A DNA stretch of 40,470 nt from Lachnospiraceae bacterium (GTDB lineage Bacteria > Bacillota > Clostridia > Lachnospirales > Lachnospiraceae), in the NCBI GenBank assembly GCA_017513625.1, contig JAFXEW010000022.1, positions 1 through 40,470 of the forward strand. Reading direction: 5' to 3'. The notes under the pieces are model-generated. The model had not been told where the DNA came from. It was given only the letters and a program-made list of their open reading frames with translations, and did not search any database. Positions 31,248 to 40,055 of the stretch are shown here, piece by piece (position 1 is the stretch's first letter; the number at the start of each line of letters is the position of its first letter). A program made the position numbers and the translations under genes.

Positions 31248-33977
31248 TCATTCTATCATTTTCTTGATTACCGCTTTTAACTGCTCCACATTTAATGGCT
31301 TAGCTACATGGGCATTCATACCACAACCCAATGCCTTCTTGCGGTCCTCGTCAAATGCATTTGCCGTAAACGCAACAATAGGCACACCTGACAATACAGG
31401 ATCCTCCAGCGAGCGTATAGCCGTCGTAGCTTCATAGCCGTCCATAACGGGCATCTGGATATCCATCAGTATGATGTCATAATAACATTCTTCCGGCGTC
31501 TCCTGCAGTGCAACGGATTTCTTTAGCATATCTACCGCCATGGCACCATTCTCCGCTTCTTCCACCAGGAACTTTGCTTCTGTCAGAATGGTTCTGACAA
31601 TTTCCCGGTTAAGTTCATTATCCTCTACTACAAGCACTCGTTTACCGGCAAAATCATATTCCTTCGTGTGGGTGCTTTCTCTTTGCAAAAACAGACTCTT
31701 ATTGCATATCCGAAGATCCAGATGTACCGTTACCTTCGTACCATTACCCTCCTCACTTTCAATATGCATATCACCTTTCATCAGGTCAACCAACCTCTTG
31801 GTAATAGGCATCCCAAGTCCGGTTCCCTGCACACCGCTTATGGTAGTAGATCGTTCTCTGGTAAAGGGTTCATAAATATGCTCCAGAAACTCTTTACTCA
31901 TACCAATACCATTATCTTCCACAATCAGGTCATAGGCCCCCATGCCCTGCTTTTCTGACTTATTCTGGCGCAGAGTCATCCTGATACTACCACCTTCACC
32001 TGTATATTTGACTGCATTACTGAGCAAATTCAGAACTATCTGCCCGCCACGCAACTCGTCCAGATATACATACTCATTAGTTAGATCTCTGTACTCTACC
32101 ATAAGTGACTGCTTCTTACGGTTTACATCCGTTTGAAGCATGGATTCCAGCTTATCCAGCAATGCACGCAGACTTACCGGCTTTTCTTTAATTACTACTT
32201 TATTATTTTCAATACGAGACATATCCAAAATATCATTTATCAGCTGTAACAAATGAATTCCGGACATCTCTATCTTGCCCAGCGCATCCTGCAGCTTCTC
32301 TTCATCACCGATGGACTGCTTTGCTATACCGATAAATCCGAGAATTGCATTCATAGGCGTGCGGATATCGTGGGACATATTAAATAAGAAAGTACTCTTA
32401 GCTTCATTTGCCTGCTCTGCTTTACTCAGTGCCAACTCCAATTCCTGCTGATTACGAAGCTCTTTTCGTACTTCTTCATCCTTATTTGCAAAACCGACTA
32501 CTGCACCGTAATGTTCTTCATCCTTACCGGCACGAACCGCTTTCATCTGGTAATATACGATGTCGCCCTCTTTCTCCCTCGCAACACGGTAGGTACAGGA
32601 ACATTGACCGCTTTTCTCCAACAGTCCCATCAGATATTCAGGATCCTTATATGCCTCTACCTTTTCGCGGTCTTCTTCATACACAATAGTATCAATATAC
32701 AAACTCAGAAGTTCGTTATACTTCATCCCCTTTGCCAGATAGGGCATAAATTTCTCTGATACGGCATCCGTCAAACGGTAAGGTATCATACATTCCATGG
32801 ACGGGTCATAATACAAGATAGAACCGTATTCCATGGATAACGCATTTACCACCTCCATATAACGGAGATTCTCTTCAAGCAGTTCCTTTTTCTGACGTTC
32901 GGTTTCTACGATTTCATTAACACTTCTTATTGCGAGCACAATGTGTTTATCACCGTCTTCTCTGTGCACCAATGAATATACCAGCTGGGCATAATCATCA
33001 TAATCTTTTACTACTCTGTGGAAATTAACATAATGGATTCCCTGCTTATCCAGTTCTTCCTTAATAACATCAAAGCTTGTAAGCTCTTTAATTTCCTTGC
33101 GTTCTTCCGCTACAATAGCACTCTTGATATATGTATCAATGGCTTCATCATAATACTTACACCAGCTGATCAAACTGGTCATTTCTTCAAACTGGGGAGA
33201 AAACTGATTATACAACCGGATTTCCGATGTGTCCCAGTCAATGATAAACACGGAAGAATACTCCGTACTGAGCGCACCGATAATCGTATTCTTTTCCTGC
33301 AAATGCCTGTTTGTCAGTTCAGCCTGGTCCAGGGCCTCCTTCTTGGAACTTTGGGACTGGAAATACATATAATAAAATACAATGGCATATACCATAGCCG
33401 TACCGCCAAAGCCCTTTTTCTGCCAAATAGCTTCGATTACGATAGCGAATACATTAAATGTAATAATTGCTACATTAATAATACCTTCCTGACGTTTACT
33501 CTGAAATGCCTTCATGGTCAGATAGAGTGCTATCAGAAAATAGAAAAACATTACAAGGAAATAACTGTATGCAAGCGGTCCCCTTATCAGCTTATTATCA
33601 GGTGTAAAGCTAAAAGATATGGGGGATACAAATGCCACACAATAACATACAAAAACAAGTACCGTGGGCAGTACAAACAGAATTTTCATCCTGAGATTTT
33701 TATGGTTACGTAAAATCAACAGGATAATACAATAAAGCATAAAGGGACGTATCGTATAACTTAACACCGATAAAATCACACGTAAAAGAGACGGTTCACT
33801 CCAGGTTGCTGTCCATATCTCTGCATTATATACAATCAATTGCAGCAAAGACAAATAAGTAATCCGTTTGAAAGTTTGTGTTATTTCTTTTTCCAGCACT
33901 GTATTTGCATACAACAGAATCAGTAAAGATATAATTCCGATTGTAGGTGCAAAGTTCATTATCAGGAAGTCATACAT
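31248..33977 (-). CDS. Membrane hybrid histidine kinase with tandem sensor modules
   Basis: 909 residues. Six or so membrane segments occupy about 1-215. Two cytoplasmic sensor-like modules follow, each opening with a similar phrase (IGALSTEYSSVFIIDWD near 235 and VNALSMEYGSILYYDPS near 378). Then HisKA with His536 in MSHDIRTPMN, HATPase with NLLSNAVKYT and GTGLGMPITKRLV, and a C-terminal receiver with Asp839 in LMDIQMP. Phosphate would move from His536 to Asp839, and then perhaps to a phosphotransfer protein encoded elsewhere. No separate response regulator is adjacent. It starts 15 bases after the GH3 gene, so the two are probably cotranscribed. Confidence 0.92.
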   Translation of the reverse strand: MYDFLIMNFAPTIGIISLLILLYANTVLEKEITQTFKRITYLSLLQLIVYNAEIWTATWSEPSLLRVILSVLSYTIRPFMLYCIILLILRNHKNLRMKILFVLPTVLVFVCYCVAFVSPISFSFTPDNKLIRGPLAYSYFLVMFFYFLIALYLTMKAFQSKRQEGIINVAIITFNVFAIVIEAIWQKKGFGGTAMVYAIVFYYMYFQSQSSKKEALDQAELTNRHLQEKNTIIGALSTEYSSVFIIDWDTSEIRLYNQFSPQFEEMTSLISWCKYYDEAIDTYIKSAIVAEERKEIKELTSFDVIKEELDKQGIHYVNFHRVVKDYDDYAQLVYSLVHREDGDKHIVLAIRSVNEIVETERQKKELLEENLRYMEVVNALSMEYGSILYYDPSMECMIPYRLTDAVSEKFMPYLAKGMKYNELLSLYIDTIVYEEDREKVEAYKDPEYLMGLLEKSGQCSCTYRVAREKEGDIVYYQMKAVRAGKDEEHYGAVVGFANKDEEVRKELRNQQELELALSKAEQANEAKSTFLFNMSHDIRTPMNAILGFIGIAKQSIGDEEKLQDALGKIEMSGIHLLQLINDILDMSRIENNKVVIKEKPVSLRALLDKLESMLQTDVNRKKQSLMVEYRDLTNEYVYLDELRGGQIVLNLLSNAVKYTGEGGSIRMTLRQNKSEKQGMGAYDLIVEDNGIGMSKEFLEHIYEPFTRERSTTISGVQGTGLGMPITKRLVDLMKGDMHIESEEGNGTKVTVHLDLRICNKSLFLQRESTHTKEYDFAGKRVLVVEDNELNREIVRTILTEAKFLVEEAENGAMAVDMLKKSVALQETPEECYYDIILMDIQMPVMDGYEATTAIRSLEDPVLSGVPIVAFTANAFDEDRKKALGCGMNAHVAKPLNVEQLKAVIKKMIE

Positions 33978-33992
33978 ACTTACAATCCTCTC

Positions 33993-36758
33993 CTAAATCT
34001 CCTTGTACATTGTAAACTGAATGTCTTTTATCTCCATACCGGCCTGGCCGAAGAAAAATTTAATATAGAAATGGGGATTAAATACAACCGCCAAATCAAA
34101 TTCAAATTCCTGCCATGCCTTGTCAAATCCGTTCAAACTTACAATACCTAAAAGGGTTGCATCCCTATACACACTTACAGGAAGCTGTGCCAGGGGATTA
34201 TCTGCTACTGCTCTAAGCTTAAATGACAACTTATAGCATCCTCTCTTATCAGTTGTAACACAAAGAGCATTACGCTTGCCCTTCTCCGTAGAAACCACTG
34301 CACTGTCTATATAACCATCTGCACCGATTTCAACGTTAACGATATCCGCTACGTCGTTTTCCTCTTCCTCACGGACCTTGGCAAGCACTTCATCCAAAGC
34401 TGTTTCCTCTCCCATAAAATGCCACATGGCCGGCATTTTGAGAAGTACATTGCAGATATTCACCGAGGCCCTCTGTAATTCTCCCAAGGTAACCTTACCT
34501 GCTGCCAGTCCTTCCGCCAGATTATCACCATTTGAATTAGTGTCTGCATCTGCATTTACCATATTAAGGTCATTCTGGCTTCTTACCTGTGCCGATACCT
34601 CACTGAGAGCACCGGGTTCACCTTCTTCATTACCCTTCGCCCACCAGTCTGTCATGACCACACCTTTATATCCCCATTCTTTACGCAGAACAGTGGTAAG
34701 CAGATCATAATTGCTGGCTGTCCAGAAACCGTTTACCGGTCCGTAGGTGGACATAATACAATATGCCTGTGCATTCTTTACACACATTTCAAAGGGCTTT
34801 AAATATATTTCACGGATGGCGCGTTCTGATACTACACTTTCCGCATCCGTACGTCTGAACTCCTGATTATTACATGCGAAATGCTTAATGGTGCCTGTTA
34901 CCCGGTATTTATGCATGGCCCGCAGCTGTGCCACTGCCATCTTGCCTGTAAGACAGGGATCTTCAGAGAAATATTCAAAATTTCTGCCGTTTAAGGGATG
35001 TCTGTGTATATTAATACCGGGGCCCAATAAGGTGTCCACGTGATTTTTCCTAAGTTCAAGGGCCTGCATTTCATACAGTTCCCCCACCAGCTCCGTGTCA
35101 AAAGTACATGCCTGGCACACACCGTTAGGCATGGCAAAAGCAATGGTACCACAGTCCATACGTATTCCGCTGGGACCGTCTGCACAACATCCAACAGGGA
35201 TACCAAAGGCTTTCAAATTCTCCGTTACACCGCCAAAGGCACCAGCAGTTCCGGGTGTAGCCTTTGGAGAGCACATACCCTCTCCCCTGACCATACACAT
35301 CAGATCCTGCTCACTAAGCTGTGCCACAAATTCCTCCACGGAAACTTTACCATCACGTACATCGGCCAGCTTATAACCTTTATCTCCGGTAATGTCCCTT
35401 CCTATAGGTCTGTCCTTATCAATACGTTCTTTCAAATCATATATGCGTAAGGGCACCTTTTCATAAACAGCCTTCAGTACTCCGGCTTCTTCTACCGCCT
35501 TCATTCTCTCGAATGCCACGGTAGGGGCCAATGCCTGTTCCAGTTGCTCAATCAATTTGTATTCTACTAATTCAAAGCTGCCTGCTTCCACCGTATTACG
35601 GATGGAATTACCCACAGCAAAAGCATACACACCCTCTTCCATGCCATATGCGTAAGCATGACCGGTTATGCCGCTGTCATCATAGGAAGCCAATACATAA
35701 TCGTCACACACAAGCTCTATCTGCTGCGTCTCACCGGGCTGTAATTCTTTTGTCTTGGCAAAGTCACAAAGCACCTTCTTTGCCTTACCCAGTCTCCCCT
35801 GTGGGGCACTGCAATAAAGCTGCACTACTTCTTTACCTTTTATATTTCCTGTGTTGGTAACACTAACCTTTATACTTACCCTGCCCTGTTCATAGGAGAA
35901 CTCATCCTTCACAATATCGAATGTGGTATAGGACAGACCGTAACCGAAAGGATACATCACTTTTTCCGGTGCAAAGGTCTCAAAGTAGCGATACCCCACA
36001 TAAATATCTTCTGCATAAAAATTCCTGTCCGGGTCCCCGAAATGTCCATGGGCCGGGTAATCACTTATATCGTATGCAATGGTATCGGACAACTTACCAC
36101 AGGGGGTTACCGCACCTGTCAGCACATCCAGCACCGCATTGCCGCCTTCCTGTCCGCCCTGCCATACATATAAAACAGCAGCGGGCTCATAGGTATCCAC
36201 CCATTTCATATCAATAATATTGCCGGAATTAATCAATACTACAGTCTTTTCAAAATGCTTACAAACCAGTTGCAGCATTACCTCTTCTTCCCTTGTCAGA
36301 AGGTAACTTCCTGCCATGGCCACATTATCCCGGTCTTCTCCTGCCAGTCGGCCGATTACAATGATTGCCGCCTGCGTACTGCGGGCCGCTTCTTCTACCA
36401 TACTCTCCCGTAAGGGCATCTCCAGCTGGCACCAGGGCTCTGATGCCCAACCGTTTCCTTTATCAAAAGGATGGTCCTTCACCCATTCCTGATAGGTCTT
36501 CAATACCTCTTGGTTAACCTCTATATCGTCACTTTTCAAAAGTGCATCCAAAATTCCTGTTACATAAGCAGTATTCACCAGTCCCCCGGAACCTGTACCG
36601 CTCTTATAATAGTTTAACTGACTACGGCCAAATACCGTTACTTTACTGCCTTTATCCAACGGAAGTGCCTGTCTGGCATTCCTCAGAAGCACACATCCTT
36701 CTGCATTTATCTGTCTGGACAGACGCTTATATTCATTCATGTCAAATCCGGTTTTCAT
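33993..36758 (-). CDS. Domain-permuted GH3 beta-glycosidase (beta-glucosidase type)
   Basis: 921 residues with no signal peptide, so cytosolic. Domain order is reversed from the usual GH3 plan. The (alpha/beta)6 part comes first (about 1-245, SRQINAEGCVLLRNA...), then a fibronectin-III-like domain (about 275-390), then the TIM barrel (about 480-790) with GPGINIHRHPLNGRNFEYFSED, TIKHFACNNQE and the nucleophile Asp704 in VVMTDWW. A C-terminal beta domain (about 800-921) follows. This permutation is known for rumen GH3 enzymes such as those of Ruminococcus albus and Butyrivibrio. It would release terminal beta-linked sugar, probably glucose. A sensor kinase gene follows directly. Confidence 0.9.
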   Translation of the reverse strand: MKTGFDMNEYKRLSRQINAEGCVLLRNARQALPLDKGSKVTVFGRSQLNYYKSGTGSGGLVNTAYVTGILDALLKSDDIEVNQEVLKTYQEWVKDHPFDKGNGWASEPWCQLEMPLRESMVEEAARSTQAAIIVIGRLAGEDRDNVAMAGSYLLTREEEVMLQLVCKHFEKTVVLINSGNIIDMKWVDTYEPAAVLYVWQGGQEGGNAVLDVLTGAVTPCGKLSDTIAYDISDYPAHGHFGDPDRNFYAEDIYVGYRYFETFAPEKVMYPFGYGLSYTTFDIVKDEFSYEQGRVSIKVSVTNTGNIKGKEVVQLYCSAPQGRLGKAKKVLCDFAKTKELQPGETQQIELVCDDYVLASYDDSGITGHAYAYGMEEGVYAFAVGNSIRNTVEAGSFELVEYKLIEQLEQALAPTVAFERMKAVEEAGVLKAVYEKVPLRIYDLKERIDKDRPIGRDITGDKGYKLADVRDGKVSVEEFVAQLSEQDLMCMVRGEGMCSPKATPGTAGAFGGVTENLKAFGIPVGCCADGPSGIRMDCGTIAFAMPNGVCQACTFDTELVGELYEMQALELRKNHVDTLLGPGINIHRHPLNGRNFEYFSEDPCLTGKMAVAQLRAMHKYRVTGTIKHFACNNQEFRRTDAESVVSERAIREIYLKPFEMCVKNAQAYCIMSTYGPVNGFWTASNYDLLTTVLRKEWGYKGVVMTDWWAKGNEEGEPGALSEVSAQVRSQNDLNMVNADADTNSNGDNLAEGLAAGKVTLGELQRASVNICNVLLKMPAMWHFMGEETALDEVLAKVREEEENDVADIVNVEIGADGYIDSAVVSTEKGKRNALCVTTDKRGCYKLSFKLRAVADNPLAQLPVSVYRDATLLGIVSLNGFDKAWQEFEFDLAVVFNPHFYIKFFFGQAGMEIKDIQFTMYKEI

Positions 36759-36899
36759 ATTTTAAGTACCTTTCACCTTATCTTTTGTCGACAGATACAC
36801 TATCATTACAATTATACCGCATATACCCATATTAATGCCACTGTTATTCTTGCTTTTTATGGCAAATAGTACTATTGCCCTAGTTCCTGATTTTATAAA

Positions 36900-36930
36900 A
36901 ATCAAAAACTGCCGCACATCAGTACGGCAG
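36900..36930 (-). terminator. Terminator of the second exchanger
   Basis: On the minus strand CTGCCGTAC-TGAT-GTGCGGCAG followed by TTTTTGATTTTT. Confidence 0.85.
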
Positions 36931-36946
36931 CCTTCTGTCTCTTCTA

Positions 36947-37873
36947 TTAAATTAGCAATAAATATATAAAATATGCTGCATACAGGCACAGCATGATGAT
37001 ACCCCATCCCCTCCTGAGTTCCAGCTTTCTGAATACGGCAAGCCATAACACAATACCTGTTGCTACAGCCACCGCACCATCAATCAGAAATGCCGATTCA
37101 TAAGGAATCGGTGTAATCAACGCTGTAGTTCCCAAAATAAACAGAATATTAAATATATTACTTCCTACAATATTACCGATGGCAATATCCGCATTTCCTT
37201 TTTTAGCAGCAGTCACGGATGTCACCAGTTCAGGCAGGGAGGTACCGAATGCCACAATGGTAAGGCCGATAAATCTTTCACTGATACCGATTGCTCTGGC
37301 GATTTCCGTAGCACCGTCTACTGTAAAGTTACTTCCCATTACAATCAGTACAATACCTATTACCATAAACAGAAGGAGTTTCCAACCGCTGCGTTTTTCC
37401 TCTACCTCTTCATCTTTTTTGTTCTTAGTCAGATAGAACATATAGCCAAGGTATGCTATGAATAACACCCACAAAATGCCGCCTTCCGGTCTGCTGACCT
37501 GACCACCGGTCATTCCCATGCCCATCAATACCAATGTAATGACGATCATGTAGGGTATCTCTACCATTAATGTAGATTTCTGGATTGCCACATTCACAAT
37601 CAGTGCCGTAATACCTAAAATCAAAAGAACGTTCAGAATATTACTTCCCACTACATTTCCGATGGCAATACCGGAATTTCCTTTTAATGACGCGGTAATA
37701 CTTACCGCCGCTTCCGGTGCACTGGTACCCATTGCCACTATAGTAAGACCGATTACCAGCTGGGGAATCTTCAGTTTGCTTGCAATACCTGCCGCACCAT
37801 CCACAAACCAGTCAGCTCCCTTTACTAACATTGCAAATCCGATTATCAATAAAAGTATATTTAATAAAATCAT
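36947..37873 (-). CDS. Calcium/sodium antiporter (CaCA family), second copy
   Basis: 308 residues and clearly paralogous to the exchanger at 2401-3339: same start pattern (KGADWFVDGAAGIASKLKIPQLVIGLTIVAMG), the two alpha repeats GTSAPEAAVSITASLKG and GTSLPELVTSVTAAKKG, and GNVVGSN/GNIVGSN motifs. The first repeat has GTSAPE where the first copy has GTSLPE. About ten membrane segments are present. Unlike the first copy it is preceded by a coupled 31-residue peptide and a structured leader, so the two copies are probably regulated differently. The ATG follows GGAGAGGAAAA. Confidence 0.92.
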   Translation of the reverse strand: MILLNILLLIIGFAMLVKGADWFVDGAAGIASKLKIPQLVIGLTIVAMGTSAPEAAVSITASLKGNSGIAIGNVVGSNILNVLLILGITALIVNVAIQKSTLMVEIPYMIVITLVLMGMGMTGGQVSRPEGGILWVLFIAYLGYMFYLTKNKKDEEVEEKRSGWKLLLFMVIGIVLIVMGSNFTVDGATEIARAIGISERFIGLTIVAFGTSLPELVTSVTAAKKGNADIAIGNIVGSNIFNILFILGTTALITPIPYESAFLIDGAVAVATGIVLWLAVFRKLELRRGWGIIMLCLYAAYFIYLLLI

Positions 37874-37965
37874 TTTTCCTCTCCATGGGTTTCAAACCAC
37901 CAACACCAAATACCTGCAACACCTGCAACAACGCATAGTAAAACCACAAAAATATCAGAATTCAT
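37870..37965 (-). CDS. 31-residue single-pass membrane peptide coupled to the exchanger
   Basis: ATG at 37965 follows GGAGGGTTTACAC. The peptide is short and very hydrophobic: MNSDIFVVLLCVVAGVAG, then IWCWWFETHGEEK and TGA. Its stop overlaps the start of the exchanger gene (ATGA), and the exchanger's own ribosome binding site GGAGAGG lies inside this frame. One membrane helix (about 4-23) with a charged C-terminal tail is expected. It could be a small exchanger subunit, a regulator, or a translated leader that sets exchanger translation. The first exchanger copy has no such peptide. Confidence 0.6.
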   Translation of the reverse strand: MNSDIFVVLLCVVAGVAGIWCWWFETHGEEK

Positions 37966-38002
37966 GTGTAAACCCTCCATATATTTATTTTGTCTGCTTA
38001 AA

Positions 38003-38073
38003 GACCGGCAACCCGGTTTTTAGGACACGACTTACAGACCTGTGCAATCCTGCACAGGCCACAAATGTGTCCC
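38003..38073 (-). promoter_or_regulatory. Structured leader upstream of the peptide-exchanger pair
   Basis: On the minus strand an outer stem GGACAC (38067-38072) with GTGTCC (38023-38028) encloses a strong hairpin CCTGTGCA/TGCACAGG (38039-38058), with unpaired purine-rich strands between. A second hairpin ACCGG-GTTG-CCGGT (38004-38017) follows and is trailed by CTTT. It lies between the stop at 38076 and the peptide start at 37965. It may be a metal- or ion-sensing leader or the terminator of the upstream gene; I do not recognise the class. Confidence 0.4.
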
Positions 38074-38075
38074 GA

Positions 38076-38492
38076 CTATATGAAACGTTTTTTACCATCC
38101 TGATTATGGAGATATTGTAAAAGAACATCTGTCAAACGGTTTCCTCTGAATGAACCGTTCTCAGTTGTATAGGAATGAACGGATATGCTCACAACTACAG
38201 ATACGATACTTGCCATCATCCCCTGTAACCTGCCAAGGGAGCGTCTGCTCTCCCGCCTGCTGTCGGAGATTGTCATACCCAGTTCACTAAGAACTGATTT
38301 GTATTCTATAGATGTCTCACAGGATACATCCTGCGGCTCAGAAGCAGAGAGAAAAGAAGTCATACGACCGTTTTGATCACAGGGAAAACAGAAATCTGCC
38401 TCGATTCTGCTCTGGCACATTCCTGCAATCAGCATAAAAGCTGCTACAATATAACAGATAAATCTGACATCATATTGTCCTGCTTTCTTCAT
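38076..38492 (-). CDS. Membrane-anchored or exported protein of unknown function
   Basis: 138 residues from ATG 38492 (MKKAGQYDVRFICYIVAAFM). One N-terminal membrane segment or signal (about 10-27) is followed by a Cys-containing stretch (ADFCFPCDQ) and later a second hydrophobic stretch (about 93-108, MMASIVSVVVSISVH). No family is recognised. A longer frame to 38564 contains a TATAAT promoter-like box near its beginning, so the shorter start is preferred, although its ribosome binding site is not ideal (AAAGGAG lies far upstream and AGGGG directly abuts the ATG). It sits between the ClC gene and the exchanger leader. Confidence 0.55.
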   Translation of the reverse strand: MKKAGQYDVRFICYIVAAFMLIAGMCQSRIEADFCFPCDQNGRMTSFLSASEPQDVSCETSIEYKSVLSELGMTISDSRRESRRSLGRLQGMMASIVSVVVSISVHSYTTENGSFRGNRLTDVLLQYLHNQDGKKRFI

Positions 38493-38579
38493 CCCCTGGT
38501 CTCTTCTCCTTTGTGACCCTGTGTCCACTATGTTTCTTATCGTGGAAATTATATCATATATCACCTAAAAAAGGAAAGC

Positions 38580-39866
38580 CTAATGCGCTGCCTTATTTAC
38601 AAAATTTGTCTCAGTCTTAGAATACATGATTTTCTGTGCCCGGTACAAACCATAGTATCCGGAAAGCATATAACTGACCGCAACCGTAACCAGATAATAG
38701 GGCATCCCATCAAATCCAAACAACTCAAAAGAAATAAGCAGTGAAGTAATGGGACAGTTTGTTACTCCGCAGAACAATCCTACCATGCCGCAAGCGGTCA
38801 CCAAAGACACCGGAAGCCCGAATACCGTAGCCGCCATACATCCGAATGCCGCCCCGATGCAAAAGGAAGGAATGATTTCCCCGCCCTTATATCCCGCTCC
38901 CAGTGTAAGCGCCGTAAAAATCATCTTTATTAAAAAAGTGAAATATCCTGTTTTCTGTGTATGAAATATCTCTTCTATAAGCATACGCCCTGACCCCAGA
39001 TACTCGTCCGTTCCAAGCAGACCTGTCAAAAGAAGAATCAGGCAACCGGATAAAAATATCCTCACATATTGATTTTTAATGTGCTTCTTATATAAATGCT
39101 CCGTGGAATGCAGTATGATACAAAACAGAATACTCACACCGCCCGCCAATGCTGCAAAGAATACTATTTTCAAAAAAACTGCCGGGTCCATTGCGGGCAC
39201 CTCTGCCACAGGAAAAAACTCCGGCTCCACACCAAATCTCTGTGCTACAAACCGTGCCATCATGGCTGCTGTCACACACGAAACCAGCGCCGAATAATGC
39301 ATAATACCGATGCTGATAACCTCCAGTGCAAAAATCGCCGCTGCCATGGGCGTACCAAACAGCGCAGCAAATCCCGCACTGATACCACTCATAATAATAA
39401 TCCGCTGGTCGTTATCGTTTAGCTTAAATACCTTCCCCACCGCATTGGAGATACTGCCTCCCAGCTGTATGGCAGCACCTTCACGTCCCGCCGAACCGCC
39501 GCACAGATGAGTCAGTATGGTTGACACAAAAATGAGGGGTGCCATTTTAAGCGGAATATCCGTGGATGAATGAATGGAGGATATTACCATATTGGTTCCC
39601 GTGTCATGGGTATTCCTAAAAAATTTATAAAGAAATACAATTACTAGTCCGGCCAACGGAAGTAACCATACTATCCACCGGTTCTCTACTCTGAAGGCAT
39701 TGGCTTCTATCAGCAGACGGCCAAATATACCGCAAACCAATCCTACAAGCACACCGATTCCCGAACCTGTTACAAGTCCTTTTACAAGCGTACATACAGA
39801 ATACAGTGCCCTGTTTACCTCTCTCTTCTCTGCTTCAGATTCTGAAGTTTTTTTCTCACGGTTCAT
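38580..39866 (-). CDS. ClC-family chloride channel or H+/Cl- antiporter
   Basis: About 428 residues with a dozen hydrophobic helices in ClC order. The anion-filter motif GSAGREGAAIQLGGS (about 124-138) includes the gating Glu129, where many ClC proteins have GREGP. Later a GAGYKGGEIIPSFCIGAAFG block and a FCGVTNCPITSLLISFELFG block match the family's C-terminal half. There are no C-terminal CBS domains. The presence of the gating Glu fits an antiporter, but the proton-relay Glu could not be confirmed by eye. ATG 39866 follows AGGGTGAATCCA; a GTG three codons earlier is the alternative. Confidence 0.88.
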   Translation of the reverse strand: MNREKKTSESEAEKREVNRALYSVCTLVKGLVTGSGIGVLVGLVCGIFGRLLIEANAFRVENRWIVWLLPLAGLVIVFLYKFFRNTHDTGTNMVISSIHSSTDIPLKMAPLIFVSTILTHLCGGSAGREGAAIQLGGSISNAVGKVFKLNDNDQRIIIMSGISAGFAALFGTPMAAAIFALEVISIGIMHYSALVSCVTAAMMARFVAQRFGVEPEFFPVAEVPAMDPAVFLKIVFFAALAGGVSILFCIILHSTEHLYKKHIKNQYVRIFLSGCLILLLTGLLGTDEYLGSGRMLIEEIFHTQKTGYFTFLIKMIFTALTLGAGYKGGEIIPSFCIGAAFGCMAATVFGLPVSLVTACGMVGLFCGVTNCPITSLLISFELFGFDGMPYYLVTVAVSYMLSGYYGLYRAQKIMYSKTETNFVNKAAH

Positions 39867-39910
39867 TGGATTCACCCTAATATATCGCCCTTTCCTCCAA
39901 TCTTTTTATC

Positions 39911-39940
39911 AATATATAATATAATATCTCCCTTTGTCAA
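39911..39940 (-). promoter_or_regulatory. Sigma-A promoter of the ClC gene
   Basis: On the minus strand TTGACA (39935-39940), 18 bases, TATATT (39911-39916). Confidence 0.6.
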
Positions 39941-39987
39941 ACACTGTACCGCGTTCGCACGGATGAATGGCAAAAATAATGTAAAAG

Positions 39988-40017
39988 TTGTGTTCTGTTC
40001 CGCTATAATGTTATAAT
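39988..40017 (+). promoter_or_regulatory. Sigma-A promoter of the last, partial gene
   Basis: TTGTGT (39988-39993), 18 bases, TATAAT (40012-40017), 38 bases before the start codon at 40056. Confidence 0.55.
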
Positions 40018-40055
40018 AAGATAGAAAAGTGTATGCAAATGCTAAGGAGTGGCCT

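Noticed and set aside
33018-33713. 231-codon open frame antisense to the histidine kinase
   Set aside because: Low-complexity Lys/Ile-rich shadow of the kinase membrane and sensor region.
38080-38093. Fifth LacI-type operator (ATGAAACGTTTTTT) with a TATAGT box beside it
   Set aside because: Only 10 of 14 matches and no acceptable -35 box; mentioned as a weak candidate only.
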